The notes: generated by a model from the letters alone, not told the origin. A DNA stretch of 45,200 nucleotides from Folioceros fuciformis (GCA_049999805.1 JBNGIO010006131.1:71684-116883); one strand, 5' to 3'. Counted from the stretch's first letter, positions 1 through 10,145 are shown. Numbers and translations are program-made.

Positions 1-156
1 TCTCACATTCACTAGTCCACCTCTACAAAGGAAGATCCCTCTCACATTCACTAGTCCACCTCTACAAAGGAAGATCCCTCTCACATTCACTAGTCCACCT
101 CTACAAAGGAAGATCCCTCTCACATTCACTAGTCCACCTCTACAAAGGAAGATCCC
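1..156. repeat. 39-bp tandem array, four copies, cut by the window edge
   Basis: Four essentially identical 39-bp units start at 1, 40, 79 and 118. The near-perfect identity suggests recent expansion or homogenisation. The array begins at base 1, so it probably continues upstream of the window. No coding meaning was found. Confidence 0.95.
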
Positions 157-814
157 TTTGTAACAGGGTGAAAAAGGGTGAAACCAACACCAACTCCTGC
201 CACTTCCCATACTCTTGGAAGCGCTGTTGCTAACCATCCCTAGAGACCTCCTTCCCCCGGTGGCTTTTCCCCTCAAGTCCAACTAATAAGGGAATCGCAA
301 AGTATAGAAGGTGTACTTGCAGTAAAACATTGAGGTGTTCTCTAACACGCGCCATCAAAAATCAGAATAAATAATAAAAATAAAAGAATCTCCAAAATAC
401 TCCAGCGGAAGAAGATTCCGCTCGTTCATTCCATATTCTTCTAGGCCTAAAAATCTGTCTCAACCAAAACTGTAAATGCATGTATAATATAATGAATTCT
501 TGGAAACTTGTATTCAGTGTGTATACTTGCCGGTATGAGAGCCTGGGCTACAGGAGAGTCGCGCGCAGATACATTCAAAGAGGACTGCCATCGTGCGCCT
601 GCCGACTTCCGAGTGACTCACCGTCCTGGTTCTGGGAGAGCGGGAGCTTTTGTCTGCAAGTGTCAACAAAGAAGACGTAAGAGCTCCAGTAGACGCCAGG
701 CAAGGAAAGGAATATTTCCTAGAATCGAAGATTCCGCGAAAGCTGAGCCCGTCCGTCCTTGCTCTTGCGCATGCGCATGCTCGGGAGTGCGGGAGGTGGT
801 GCGGGCCAGCCAAG

Positions 815-856
815 GCCATTGCCATAGCCATAGCCATAGCCATAGCCATAGCCATA
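815..856. repeat. GCCATA hexanucleotide microsatellite
   Basis: Six perfect GCCATA units at 821-856, preceded by one imperfect unit at 815-820. Because the unit is six bases, all frames through it stay open, which explains the open frames on both strands here. Confidence 0.9.
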
Positions 857-1088
857 CCACTAGCATAAGCCAGATTGCAAACCCTAGTGTGGCAAGAAGC
901 GAAAATTGTGGTGTGCAGTTGAGGTGTGGCCACGACAGAAGGCACAGGCTCGGGCGAGTCGCCACGTTCGATCGAGACGGCGCGACTGAAACCCCCGCTG
1001 CATGTGCACGACGTAGGGCGGCATAGGAGCGCACAGCCTGGACAGTGAGGAGGACCACAGAACTGAACTCTCATTGGCGGACGCCGAT

Positions 1089-1110
1089 CGTGAACCACGC
1101 GTGGTTCACG
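1089..1110. promoter_or_regulatory. Perfect 22-bp palindrome centred on ACGCGT
   Basis: The 11-base left arm (1089-1099) is exactly complementary to the right arm (1100-1110). The core reads CCACGCGTGG. It lies about 815 bp upstream of the DUF7054 start codon in a CpG-rich stretch. CACGCG/CGCG cores occur in plant ABA coupling elements and CAMTA sites; use here is inference. Confidence 0.4.
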
Positions 1111-1300
1111 GGGCGGCGGTCCTGGGACAGGAAGGAAACAAGCGCTGCGTGTGCCAAAGCAGGGCACTGCTGCGGGAGAACGGGAAACGTGGCTTGTGTC
1201 GTCGCCTGGGGGTCTACCTCCCTCTTACTTCGTGCCCTTTATCCTGCAGGCAGCACACACGATCGGGCAGTGAAAATTAGGGTTTGGTAACGGGAGGTAG

Positions 1301-1381
1301 AGAGGCAGAGGCCGAGGCCCGGCAGCGGTGTGCTTACATAGAGGCAGAGGCCGAGGCTCTCAGGCAGCGGCTTGCTTCCAT
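1301..1381. repeat. 39-bp imperfect direct duplication
   Basis: A GAGGCAGAGGCCGAGG-led unit starts at 1301 and again at 1340, with GCAGCGG and TGCTT shared downstream. The period (39 bp) equals that of the array at 1-156 but the sequence is unrelated. In one plus frame it gives an Ala/Glu/Arg-rich stretch, which I do not take as a gene. Confidence 0.6.
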
Positions 1382-1923
1382 CGAGCGGTCTGTTCTTGGC
1401 TGGGGCCCTGTCGTGGCGGTGCTGGTGTTTGTTGCGGGCAGGGACTTGCTCTGCTCCTGTTTGCGGTTTGGTGCAACGGAGTCGGGCGAGAGAGATCTGT
1501 GGCGGGTTTTGGGATCTGCACTCTGGTAGGGGAGGCTCGGTGCTCGTGAGTTGTGGTTGGGGCGGCGCACGGGGTGCTGAACGGATGGTAGGACGCTTGA
1601 TGCATACTAGTGAGGCGGGCGAACCCGCCGCTGGCTCTGCGGGCTCCGCTGCTCGCATGTCATCTTCATGCTTGTGCTGCCGAGCCGGGTTGGTCACGCT
1701 CTGGGGCCACTGCAGATTTGCGTCTAGCTGGTTGGACCCCTGCTGCCGACGCCTGGATCCGTAGATTCCTCTGGGCTTTCATGGGATAAGCCTGTCTCGT
1801 AAGTGCGGTGGTTTCTTAGATCGGTTGTCTTGCGCGACCGATTCCTGGAGTGGTGGGCTCGTGAATTAGTACGGGAGCTGTACCGTGCTGGGCCTGTCAT
1901 TGTGCTGTAGAGAAATCAGCTCG

Positions 1924-2745
1924 ATGGAGAATTTGCCTTCTATCAAGGTATACCACAGGGCTTCAGAGATGGGGAGAAATGCGTCCTTGGCTACCAAGAG
2001 CAAGTTTTCTTGGAGCCAGTTTTCTAAGAGGAAGATTTCGGCATCACCCTCTGTCTCTCCTAGGGGTAGTCTACGGGAGGGAGGGGAAGGAGGAGGAGGA
2101 GCCGGATCCGAGTGTCCACGGACCTCCAAGCGCCAGCTTACGGAGAACAAGTCTTCCAAGTCCCTCTTTTCCTCTAGAACTCGGGTGAGAGTTTGTTTGC
2201 CATTAGGGTTTCTGTTGCTCCGGGCACGTGCTTCTTGTTGTTGTTGTTTTTTTTTTTTTTTTGTCTTCCACTGATCTTGCTTTTATGGATGCAGGTCAAG
2301 CCAGGTAGAGGCTGCTTTTTGGTGAATGTGACTGTGCTGGGCAGCCCTGGCCCTCTACGAATTATTGTGGATGAAGATGCGCCCGTGGAGCGCGTGATCG
2401 AGAAAGTACTTCGTGAGTATGCACGAGCTGGGAGGCTGCCTGTCCTCGGCACTGACAGCAAGCAATTCGATATGTACTGTTCCAGTTTCGATTCTGAAGG
2501 TGACCATTTACTATCATGCCATTCTGTGTATTCCCTCCTGACTGTCCGGCTGCCTTCAGTGTTCTCACCATCGTTTTGTTTGGTTAACAGCCCTGGAAAA
2601 ATCGGAGGAAATCGGCAAGCTGGGAGCAAGGCAGTTCGTTCTTTTCCGAAAGAAGCAGTCGGTTGTGGCGCCACCAATCCTGCAACCTCCGAAGTCTCGC
2701 TGGTGGAACATGATGAAGAGCTCCAAGGCTGTTGCGTCACACTGA
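1924..2745 (+). CDS. DUF7054-domain protein (At4g22758-like), three exons
   Basis: Spliced model: exons 1924-2184, 2295-2499 and 2591-2745 (introns 110 and 91 nt, both GT-AG), giving 206 aa. Residues 1-87 are Ser/Lys/Gly-rich and probably disordered. From residue 88 comes a compact domain with the hallmarks of the plant DUF7054 family: a VNVTVLGSPGPLRIIVDED strand pair, then REYARAGRLPVLG, a Phe-x-x-Tyr-Cys segment across the exon 2/3 junction, and ARQFVLFRKK near the end. The domain resembles a ubiquitin-like fold in outline, and its function is unknown. The C-terminal tail carries a Trp-Trp pair. The first in-frame ATG is at 1924. Exon 2 and 3 match the family in length and order; the N-terminus is less certain because it is poorly conserved. 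Confidence 0.85.
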
Positions 2746-4100
2746 ACCTCCTTCCTTGGAGGACTAAACAACCCAGCCCACAAAACATGAGTGTCTGAGT
2801 CAATCGAGGCAAGCACCATCTACTTCTACGCGCTATCTTGCAACCTAACAGGTGCGAGTTGGGTTGAGAGTATCTAAGGTGTGGTTGTCTCGTACATACA
2901 TGACACTGGTTGACAGAATGCATCCGAGACCCTTTTTCCGGTCCTTGTCCTTTTTCTGGTCGGAGCTTCTGCCCACAATACTGGTGCCGGTGCGACCACT
3001 TTCTTGATGAGACTTGCTTCCTAAACCCTGGCAATAGCAGTCTTCATTGCCCAAGTCCTCCAGGGATTGCCTACGTCTTGTCTACCTCCGTTGATTTTGT
3101 ATGACGTGCTCAAGATTTTGCAATCCAAGTGTAATAAGGGTGTGCATGTTGTTTTACCGAAATCACGTTCACAACTCGGGCAGCCAGGTTATGGAAGGGG
3201 GAGCTAGGACGATCAGGCAATCCTCCTGTGGAACGACTCGTGAAATCGTTCCGTCCTACTGCCAAGTCCAGTGAGTTATCTACGGAATGGTGGGTATTGA
3301 TCGAATAATTTCTCGCGAGGATTACCTTAGTACTCGTTATGTGATACTAGACTGTAAACCATACTAAGTATTTAATTACGCACTAGATGGTGTAAGAATT
3401 TAGTAATAATTCTATATATAGATTTTTAAAATGATTAGTACAGCAGTGATTATTTTAAGTAGTGCAATCGACAAGTTCAATATCATCCAATGTAGTTTAG
3501 TTCCATTTCGTCCAATGTAGTTTAGTGCAATCCAATCTCCTTCACTTCCATCTTATTATCTATTTTTTAGGTAAATATAATTAATATTACAAGTAATAAT
3601 TAGCTAGAAGTTAAATTTGTATTAGGTGTTAAATTATACTTTTTATCTATTAAGTATTTATTTTTTTGTAAAGCTATAATTTACTATCACTAAATTGATT
3701 ATTATATAATTCGAAGTTAAAATTATCCATTTGCCATGTAGGAAGATTCCTTTCATATTCTCATCCAATTTGAGTGCGGGACTGTGTTGACATATGTCCG
3801 TATGTACCTAGATTCATAATTAAACAAGCATATTCCGAGAAATAAATGCATAGATAATTTAGCTCAGACGGCTGTGTGATGCTGGGTTAGATGAGGAGTA
3901 ATAATGATGGATATGTTTAAGCAGGAAGGAAAAGGCCTACCTACTGGTTCTCGGGAAACAAGTGAAGCCCCCAGGGCAGTATTTGAGCAGACGGCGGGCA
4001 GCGAGCTGGCCCTTCCACCAGTCGCATCAACTCCGTCTCCGCCATCTTCGATAGGTGGTCACTCCGGCCAGCGGGGTGTGCGCCAATCCATCCGCTCAAA
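2746..4100. other. Intergenic, AT-rich from about 3300
   Basis: The 3' UTR of the DUF7054 gene lies at the left end, with no clear AATAAA. From about 3300 to 3780 the DNA is strongly AT-rich. A 15-bp direct repeat (TCCAATGTAGTTTAG) sits at 3486 and 3511. The last 200 bases (about 3900-4100) are GC-richer and are the likely 5' leader of TCTP. No gene seen. Confidence 0.6.
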
Positions 4101-5094
4101 ATGTTGGTCTATCAGGATCTCATCTCAGGTTTGCGATGCTGTGGCCACAGCCGAGGCCTCGGGAGTGTTTTTGCTGCCTGCTTCCCTGCTGCAAGTCTGC
4201 CCTAGCTGCTGCTGCTGCTGCCGTGCTTGGCTCACTGTGGCTCTGCTCTACTGTCGCAGGTGACGAGCTTCTCTCCGATTCCTTCCCCTACGTGGAGATC
4301 GCCAATGGTATCCTGTGGGAGGTAGAGGGCAAGGTGAGGCAAGACTGCTGCTTGTGTGCCGTGCTGGTTAGGTTTTGGAGATCGGGGGGCTGTGGTTTAG
4401 GGTTTGTGGAGTGTGGTGGAAAGGGCTTGTGACTCACCTTGGTGCCGCGGTTGCAGTGGGTGGTGCAAGGGGCCATCGATGTCGACATCGGGGCAAATCC
4501 ATCTGCGGAGGGAGGAGATGGTGAGGAAGGTGTAGACGATCAAGCCGTGAAGGTTGTGGACATCGTGGACACGTTTAGACTGCAGGTGATGTGTGTACTG
4601 CTGTTGGTGTCGGTGTCGGTTTTTCCCGATGGGGTCTGCTTGGGTTTAGGTGGCGGCTGCTGACGGGATGTGCTGCTCTTGCTCGTTTGTTCTTGCAGGA
4701 GCAACCTCCTTTCGATAAGAAAGGGTTTGTGGCCTACGTCAAAAAGTTTATCAAGACTTTGACGCCCCTGGTTCCTGAGGATCGAAGTGAATCGTTTAAG
4801 CAGAATGTGGAGGGTGCTGTGAAGTATCTCCTTGCCAAGCTCAAGGACTTGCAGTTGTAAGCTTCGCCAGCCTGCTCCCTGTGTGCGAAACTTTTCTTTT
4901 CTTGCGGCGAAGGTGGTGCATCAGGAGATTCTTGTTTTGACACGGGAGGTGGTGTTACTGTTTTGATGGTCTGCAGTTTCGTTGGAGAGAGCATGAAGGA
5001 CGACAGCTCTGTCGTGTTTGCCTACTACAAGGAGGGCGCGACTGACCCCACCTTCCTCTACTTCCGGGATGCTCTCAAGGAGGTCAAGTGCTGA
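4101..5094 (+). CDS. TCTP: Translationally controlled tumour protein (TCTP), five exons
   Basis: Exons 4101-4128, 4260-4333, 4457-4585, 4699-4856 and 4977-5094, all GT-AG, encode 168 aa, exactly the usual plant TCTP length. It opens [20 protein letters not shown], has the TCTP-1 signature [11 protein letters not shown] at residues 45-55, an acidic flexible loop around 53-61, a Lys-rich helical part (about 84-135), and ends with a [14 protein letters not shown]-type C-terminus. TCTP is a conserved cytosolic protein linked to cell growth and to TOR/small-GTPase signalling, and is usually among the most abundant mRNAs. Intron 1 contains a short CTG repeat (about 4205-4222). All residues expected for the family appear present and no defect is visible. 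Confidence 0.97.
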
Positions 5095-5299
5095 GCTGCT
5101 GATCTCGTACCAACCAAACTGTGCTAGTGATTTGCGTAGGGTATAGGCTGGGCCAATTTTGTCCACGCATGTTGGCTCCATCTCTAAGAACTATTAAGGT
5201 CCACCACCAGGATTTCGTTGGCAGTCCCCGCCCCCTTGCCGTGGCAACTGCTTCTGTATTCCCGATAGCATGAAAGCTGTCCAGAGTGGGATGGAATCG

Positions 5300-5305
5300 A
5301 ATAAA
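5300..5305 (+). terminator. AATAAA polyadenylation signal of TCTP
   Basis: A canonical AATAAA lies 206 bases after the TCTP stop codon, a normal 3' UTR distance. Cleavage would follow 10-30 bases downstream. Confidence 0.55.
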
Positions 5306-5757
5306 ATTGGGTTGTTGTGACCTCTCGTCCTTTTCGTGGCTGTCGGTCTCTCCTCCTTTCGCGTTCCGTTTGTCTGCAAACTGTCGCGATAAACACTTCT
5401 TACGGTGAAAAGAAACTCTCAGCGGTTCTCTGCTTCAAAAGGGATCTCGCAAAGAGTCCAGTGCAGTCCACTTTGCAACATAGACTAGATGGGTTGTTGC
5501 GCATTCACGGTGCGTTCACACGAGACGAGTTTTGAGTCGACTCGTGACTCGGCAGGCATCCGCGTCGGGTGAGACGATGCCATCCGTCAAGGCCGCAGCA
5601 GAGAAGCTCAGGTCCGGCGTCTGGGGGGTGGAGAAATTTTGCTGCCGGCATCTGTCCTTTGTCGAAGTAGAAGAGAAGGCACCGGGAAGGCCTTGAGAGG
5701 GAGGTGGGTGGAGATGGCGTTCCTCGTCGTGTGACATGCAGGATCTGGGCGCATGCC
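5306..5757. other. TCTP-TGD2 intergenic stretch
   Basis: No gene recognised. It holds the end of the TCTP transcript and the promoter/5' leader of TGD2. The TGD2 frame is open upstream to 5704 but has no ATG before 5758. Confidence 0.5.
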
Positions 5758-6888
5758 ATGCCGTCCGCATCCTTTTGTGGGCGCCTTCTCTTCCCTCCTG
5801 CTGCCTCTTCTCCTCTTTGGGCTTCATCTGGGACGCCATGGCCGGGCAGGGTGGTGCTGGTGGGGGGCGGCGGGGGCAGGAAACGGCGGGTTCGGGTGGT
5901 GATGTCGGCTAACACGTCGCCCTCCTCCTGGGCCAAGAAGAAGCAGGAAATGGGCGGGCGCTTTGCCCAGCAGATCCTGACCCCGCTGAGCAACTTCGGG
6001 TTCGGGAAGCGCAGCCTGTGGGAGGGCGGGGTGGGTCTCTTCGTGGCATCAGGAGTCCTGCTCCTGGGCCTCACTCTGGCCTGGGTGAAGGGGTGGCAGC
6101 TGCGCAGCAGCCGCGCTCGGTACGAGGCGGTGATGGAGTTTTCCTTGGCGCAGGGTATCCAGGTGGGCACGCCCGTGCGCATCCGGGGCGTGGAGGTGGG
6201 CAGCGTGGTGGCCGTAAAGCCCAGCCTGGAGCGCATCGACGTGGTGGTGGAGATGCCGGACGCTGGGATCGTCATCCCCCGGAACGCTCTGGTGGAGGTG
6301 AATCAGTCGGGGCTCATCAACGAGACCCTCATCGACATCACGCCGCAGCACCCGCTCCCGCACCCCGTGCACGGGCCTCTGCACCCGGACTGCGCCGCCG
6401 AGGGCGCCATCGTGTGCCACCGCGAGCGCATCCGAGGGCACCAGGGGGTGAGCCTGGACGAGCTCGTCGGGGTCTGTACCCGCCTCGCCAAGCAGGTGGA
6501 CGAGCTCGGGGTGCGCAGGATGTACGGGGTTGCGGAGCGCATCACCCAGGCCGTGGAAGACGCCAAGCCTCTGCTAGGAAAGGTGGAGAACATGGCTGGG
6601 GACCTGGAGCCGCTGCTGAAGGAGCTCCGTGACGGCCAGCTCATCAAAGACTTGGAGCACTTGGCTCGGGTTGTGACCGAGGCCGGCTACGATCTCAGGA
6701 CACTTAACAAGGAGATTCTAACGTCCGAGAACACGGAGCTGCTGCGCCAGTCCATTTCCACCCTCACCAAGACGTTGAAGCATGTGGAGAGCATCAGCGA
6801 GGATGTGAGCGGGCTCACTGGGGATGCTGGAACCAGATACAACCTCAGGCAGCTCATCGAGTCCCTCAGCCGCCTAGTGGTGGACTGA
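5758..6888 (+). CDS. TGD2: TGD2: MCE-domain subunit of the plastid TGD lipid importer
   Basis: A single uninterrupted frame of 376 aa from the first in-frame ATG, close to the family length of about 380. Residues 1-55 are Ser/Arg/Gly-rich without acidic residues, a plausible plastid transit peptide. One membrane segment lies at about 91-110 (GVGLFVASGVLLLGLTLAWV). The MCE domain follows at about 121-215, with VGTPVRIRGVEVGSVV. The C-terminal half is helical and ends QLIESLSRLVVD, as in other TGD2 proteins. In Arabidopsis TGD2 sits in the inner envelope, binds phosphatidic acid and works with permease TGD1 and ATPase TGD3 to move ER-derived lipid into the plastid. The gene has no intron, unlike most neighbours. 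Met49 is an in-frame alternative start that would remove the transit peptide and is unlikely. Confidence 0.95.
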   Translation: MPSASFCGRLLFPPAASSPLWASSGTPWPGRVVLVGGGGGRKRRVRVVMSANTSPSSWAKKKQEMGGRFAQQILTPLSNFGFGKRSLWEGGVGLFVASGVLLLGLTLAWVKGWQLRSSRARYEAVMEFSLAQGIQVGTPVRIRGVEVGSVVAVKPSLERIDVVVEMPDAGIVIPRNALVEVNQSGLINETLIDITPQHPLPHPVHGPLHPDCAAEGAIVCHRERIRGHQGVSLDELVGVCTRLAKQVDELGVRRMYGVAERITQAVEDAKPLLGKVENMAGDLEPLLKELRDGQLIKDLEHLARVVTEAGYDLRTLNKEILTSENTELLRQSISTLTKTLKHVESISEDVSGLTGDAGTRYNLRQLIESLSRLVVD

Positions 6889-7927
6889 CTGTCTGCTTCT
6901 TGTCTCTTGTTATTCTGCTGCAAACTGTTTCTTGCTGTTCCTCCAGAGGGTATTACAAGGCGCTGCACGAAGATTTTGCCCTTCCCTTTAAATCCGAAGT
7001 CATTGTTTTCCGTCTCTTCGACATTCCTACATGTGCTTCTGCTTCTATTCTGGTGCATGCTTCGTTCATGGGGATGGTTCCTTATTTTTCATGTCAGCCT
7101 CGTTGGATTCCATTATTTGTCTGCATTCGGCGGTGATGACTCGTACAAGGTTTTGGAGCATTCTTGTCGAGGCCTTCCAGAAGCTTCTGCCCCCGTGGTC
7201 GGGTTGGAGGTGGCTTTCGGAGGGTCATTGCGCGAATGCAGTGACCGCTTGTGTTCTTTACTCATCTGAGCCAGCAATGTAGCCTAGGATGGAAGATGAT
7301 GATTCTACAGGTACTGCCTTCCAGGCCCTTGTGGATGCGGATGCTCTTGGCGTGGCCGTTCTGGGCGTGCCGACCATCTGTGCCCCTTGGCTTATGTGGG
7401 GATGCCAAGCAGTCTGATTCCTCATGAGATCATCTATCTGTGAATGTCATTGCTCTATGTTCCTTGTCATCGGGCTGAGAAGATCGTTGGTCAAGTTCTG
7501 AACTGCTGTCTGCCTACCATGTCTGTGTCATGAAACTTGGAGGAAGCCGGGCGAATCTTGGGATGGCCTGTGACGCATCTGTCTTGCCCTTTATTGGATA
7601 ACCGGATTCTGAATACCTGGTTGGCAGCCATCCTTGCAAGTGGAACCGGCGTTTGAACTAAAATTCGCGGTTTGTGTGTGAAAGCGGAACGTTTTAGGGT
7701 TAGCGAAAGGATAAGTTGAAGAGCACTAAAGAACATTGGAATCACGTTTGCTCTCGATCTTTACAAGAACTTAGGGAAGCCTTTGTGAGCTCGAAATCCC
7801 TTTCGTGCAGCGTTGGCCAATGAAATCGCAGCGAGCTAAATTCAGCCCTGCGTTGGCTACGAGGAGTCTGAATGCCTTGCCCGGCCTTAAGAGGCCTGAG
7901 ATTCTTGGTCCCTCGTAGCCGCGGAGC
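6889..7927. other. TGD2-reductase intergenic region
   Basis: About 1 kb with the TGD2 3' UTR and the promoter of the reductase. Short open frames exist but none resembles a known protein. No AATAAA or TATA box stands out. Confidence 0.5.
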
Positions 7928-9381
7928 ATGTCGAAAAGCAAGATTTTGATTGTTGGTGCAACTGGCTACATTGGGAAACATGTGGCCAGGGCTAGTGCCA
8001 GGTTAGGGCATCCGACCTTCATCCTAGCACGGCCTGCCTCGTATGCCGATCCACGCAACGCAGACCTCTTCAAGTCCTTCAAAAGCGAAGGGATGAAAGT
8101 TCTCTATGTGAGATATTCAGCGCAACGTCATTCTGCTCCTCAAGGCATTCGGGCAATCACTGTTCCTTCTGAGCGTGTGCTTGTGACTTTAGGGTGACCT
8201 GGGGGATCATAAGAGCCTTGTGGCGGCTTTGAAGGAGGTGGATGTGGTGATATCAACCGTGGGAGGCCCGCAACTGAACGATCAGTTGAAGCTCATTGAT
8301 GCCATCAAGGAAGTGGGCCACATCAAGGTGACTGCTGGATTCCAGCATAGCCCTTGCCTGGGGTGAAGTGGGGCCCGGGGTGGGCGATCGCTTGCAAGCT
8401 GCTAGTTACTCCCACCCGCTCCTTGCTTGTGTGGTGCAGAGGTTCTATCCGTCGGAGTTTGGCATAGATGTGGAGAGGGCAACCATTCTCACTTCCCTCC
8501 AGGAGATGTTCCAGACCAAGATCAAAGTCAGACGGGCTGTAGAAGATGCTAAAATCCCTTACACCTATGTCATAAGCGGTGCCTTCGCCGGCTACTATCT
8601 AGGTTCCCTTGCGCAGGAAGGGAAGCACGAGCCTCCTAATAAAGGGGACAAAATCACTTTGACAATCTACGGCACTGGCAACGAAAAAGGTGTTTGCCCC
8701 GTTGCTCCCCAGGAGGTCAGCTTGGCCGCACAGAGATATGATGTCATGCGCCTTGCCATAGTCGGTGTCCTGTCCATGCCTGCAAAGCTTCACTCTGCCC
8801 TGCAAAGCTTCACTCTGCCCTGCAAAGCTTCACTCTGCCCTGCAAAGCTTCACTCTGCCCTGCAAAGCTTCACTATGCCTTGTTGACAGGTATTATTTTC
8901 TGCAGTTGTATTTATGGATGAGGCCGATATCGGCACGTACACCATCAGATCAGTGGATGACCCTAAAGCTGAGAACAAGGTGCTCTACATCCAACCGAAG
9001 AACAACATAGTGTCACAGAGGGAGGCAATAGCCTTATGGGAGAGGAAGATGGTGACTACATTTGACAAGAAGGACATCTCCGAAGTCGACTTCGTACAGC
9101 TCGTAGAAGGTCTGAAGACCACCTGCATTCCCATCCCCTTGTCCGAAGAAGATGATTGATTTCAGTACCATAATCGTCGTGCTTCCTGTACAGATTCCCC
9201 TTACCCATTAAACATGTTGCGATCGATCACGTACTCAATTTTCGTCAAGGGGGAAAGCTCTCTGCCTGTCCTACCGGCAGCAGTGGAAGCCACTCAACTG
9301 TACCCGGATGTGAAGTATGCTACGGCCAATGACATTCTCAACCGTTACATAGTAGGACAATTCGCTAGGATTTTGAAATAG
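7928..9381 (+). CDS. PCBER/isoflavone reductase-like NADPH-dependent reductase, five exons
   Basis: Exons 7928-8107, 8193-8327, 8440-8689, 8906-9109 and 9194-9381 (all GT-AG) give 318 aa, the usual size for the PCBER/PLR/IFR family of atypical short-chain dehydrogenases. The N-terminus has the dinucleotide-binding loop [11 protein letters not shown]. Residues 106-113 are RFYPSEFG, a family hallmark, followed by KIKVRR (from residue 132), where Lys132 matches the catalytic Lys of [20 protein letters not shown] and [13 protein letters not shown] are also typical, and the end has [10 protein letters not shown] then [15 protein letters not shown]. Family members reduce phenylcoumaran, pinoresinol or isoflavone substrates in cytosolic phenylpropanoid metabolism; which substrate applies cannot be read from sequence. 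The frame after 9109 runs to a stop at 9159 if unspliced, so the last intron is required for the conserved C-terminus. Confidence 0.93.
8781..8880. repeat. 20-bp minisatellite, five copies, inside a reductase intron
   Basis: Units TGCAAAGCTTCACTCTGCCC start at 8781, 8801, 8821, 8841 and 8861; the first four are identical and the fifth differs at two bases. The array fills nearly half of intron 3 (8690-8905), making it the longest intron of the gene (216 nt against 84-112). Confidence 0.95.
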
Positions 9382-9779
9382 GACAGACTGGCAGCATTTG
9401 CCGGCATTAGTCAACTTTACCTGCTCCCTGGTGCTTAAGTCCGTCCTGCGGTGGCGACCTACTTGTGGACCATGGTTGTGTTGTCACTTGCTATGGTCAT
9501 ATGGTTCACTGAAATTAGCACTTTCTTGGCATGAAACCATGTCACAGTCATCCACAATTCGGCTTGCCTCCCCTTTCTTCAGGCCTGGAATGATGTTGAA
9601 GGAGGTTGGCAGAGACGTCTTGCTGTTTGTACTAGCAGTGATTCGGTGCCGCTTCTAGAAAGTTCGGGTGCCTTGACCTTGCTGATCACCCCATGATCCA
9701 AGTAATAATTCACAGGCTTGCCAGAGTCGGCTAGCGATTAGTGTGTTGATGTCATTGTCGGAAGCAAGAAGAAGTGGCC
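9382..9779. other. Reductase-zinc-ribbon intergenic stretch
   Basis: No gene recognised. It should hold the reductase 3' UTR and the 5' leader of the zinc-ribbon gene. Confidence 0.5.
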
Positions 9780-10145
9780 ATGTTGTTCTTCTTCTACGCA
9801 GGTGCGCGGCCTGAGGTGCGCAAGGTGTTGATGCAAAAGGCAGGAGAGGTATGTCCCCGCTGTGTGTCACCGGCTTCCCTGGTGGAGTACGACACCGTTT
9901 TCCGCATCTTCTCCATTCCCGTGTATCGCAAGGCGGGTGACAACCCCACCATATTCTGCGAGAATTGCAAGTTCTTCATGCCGCGCAAGGAGTACGGGGG
10001 AGTCAGGAGGGAGGCCACCAGCAGACAGTTTCCCAGGCAGGAGGCCCACTCCGAGCAGGCCACGGATCGGCGTTGCTGGTCTTGCTCCACATCTCTCAGC
10101 CCGACATACAAGTACTGCCCCTTCTGTGGTTCTCCTCAGACATGA
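9780..10145 (+). CDS. Small plant zinc-ribbon protein, 121 aa
   Basis: Single exon. The start MLFFFYAGARPEVRKVLM resembles the MFFFFVGG-type start of a plant family of small zinc-ribbon proteins of unknown function. Two CxxC pairs, C25/C28 and C60/C63, form the first ribbon, with the intervening VEYDTVFRIFSIPVYR typical of the group. A second pair set, C99/C102 and C113/C116, forms a further ribbon close to the C-terminus (CWSCSTSLSP then YCPFCG). ATG 9780 is chosen because it gives the conserved hydrophobic start. No signal peptide or true membrane span is seen. Confidence 0.8.
   Translation: MLFFFYAGARPEVRKVLMQKAGEVCPRCVSPASLVEYDTVFRIFSIPVYRKAGDNPTIFCENCKFFMPRKEYGGVRREATSRQFPRQEAHSEQATDRRCWSCSTSLSPTYKYCPFCGSPQT

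Larger units (their letters stand above)
157..1923. other. Non-coding upstream region of the DUF7054 gene, GC-rich from about 540
   Basis: No recognisable gene. 157-540 is ordinary AT-leaning DNA. From about 540 to 1760 the sequence is GC-rich with many CpG, and holds overlapping open frames on both strands that look compositional. It contains a hexamer repeat (815-856), a 22-bp perfect palindrome (1089-1110) and a 39-bp imperfect duplication (about 1301-1381). It likely holds the promoter and 5' leader of the gene starting at 1924, but no TATA box or start site can be pointed to. Confidence 0.5.

Noticed and set aside
1-156. CRISPR-like array
   Set aside because: Units are contiguous with no spacers, in a plant nuclear context; it is a simple tandem repeat.
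480-1167. Long overlapping open frames on both strands (up to 217 codons)
   Set aside because: They run through the GCCATA repeat and GC-rich DNA; repeats with a period divisible by three keep all frames open. No family resemblance.
1284-1529. Ala/Glu/Arg-rich plus-strand frame resembling a coiled coil
   Set aside because: Its composition comes from the 39-bp duplication; the start is not an ATG and nothing around it supports a gene.
2174-3034. 286-codon minus-strand open frame
   Set aside because: Antisense shadow over the introns and exons of the DUF7054 gene, low-complexity where it crosses the poly-T tract; no recognisable domain.
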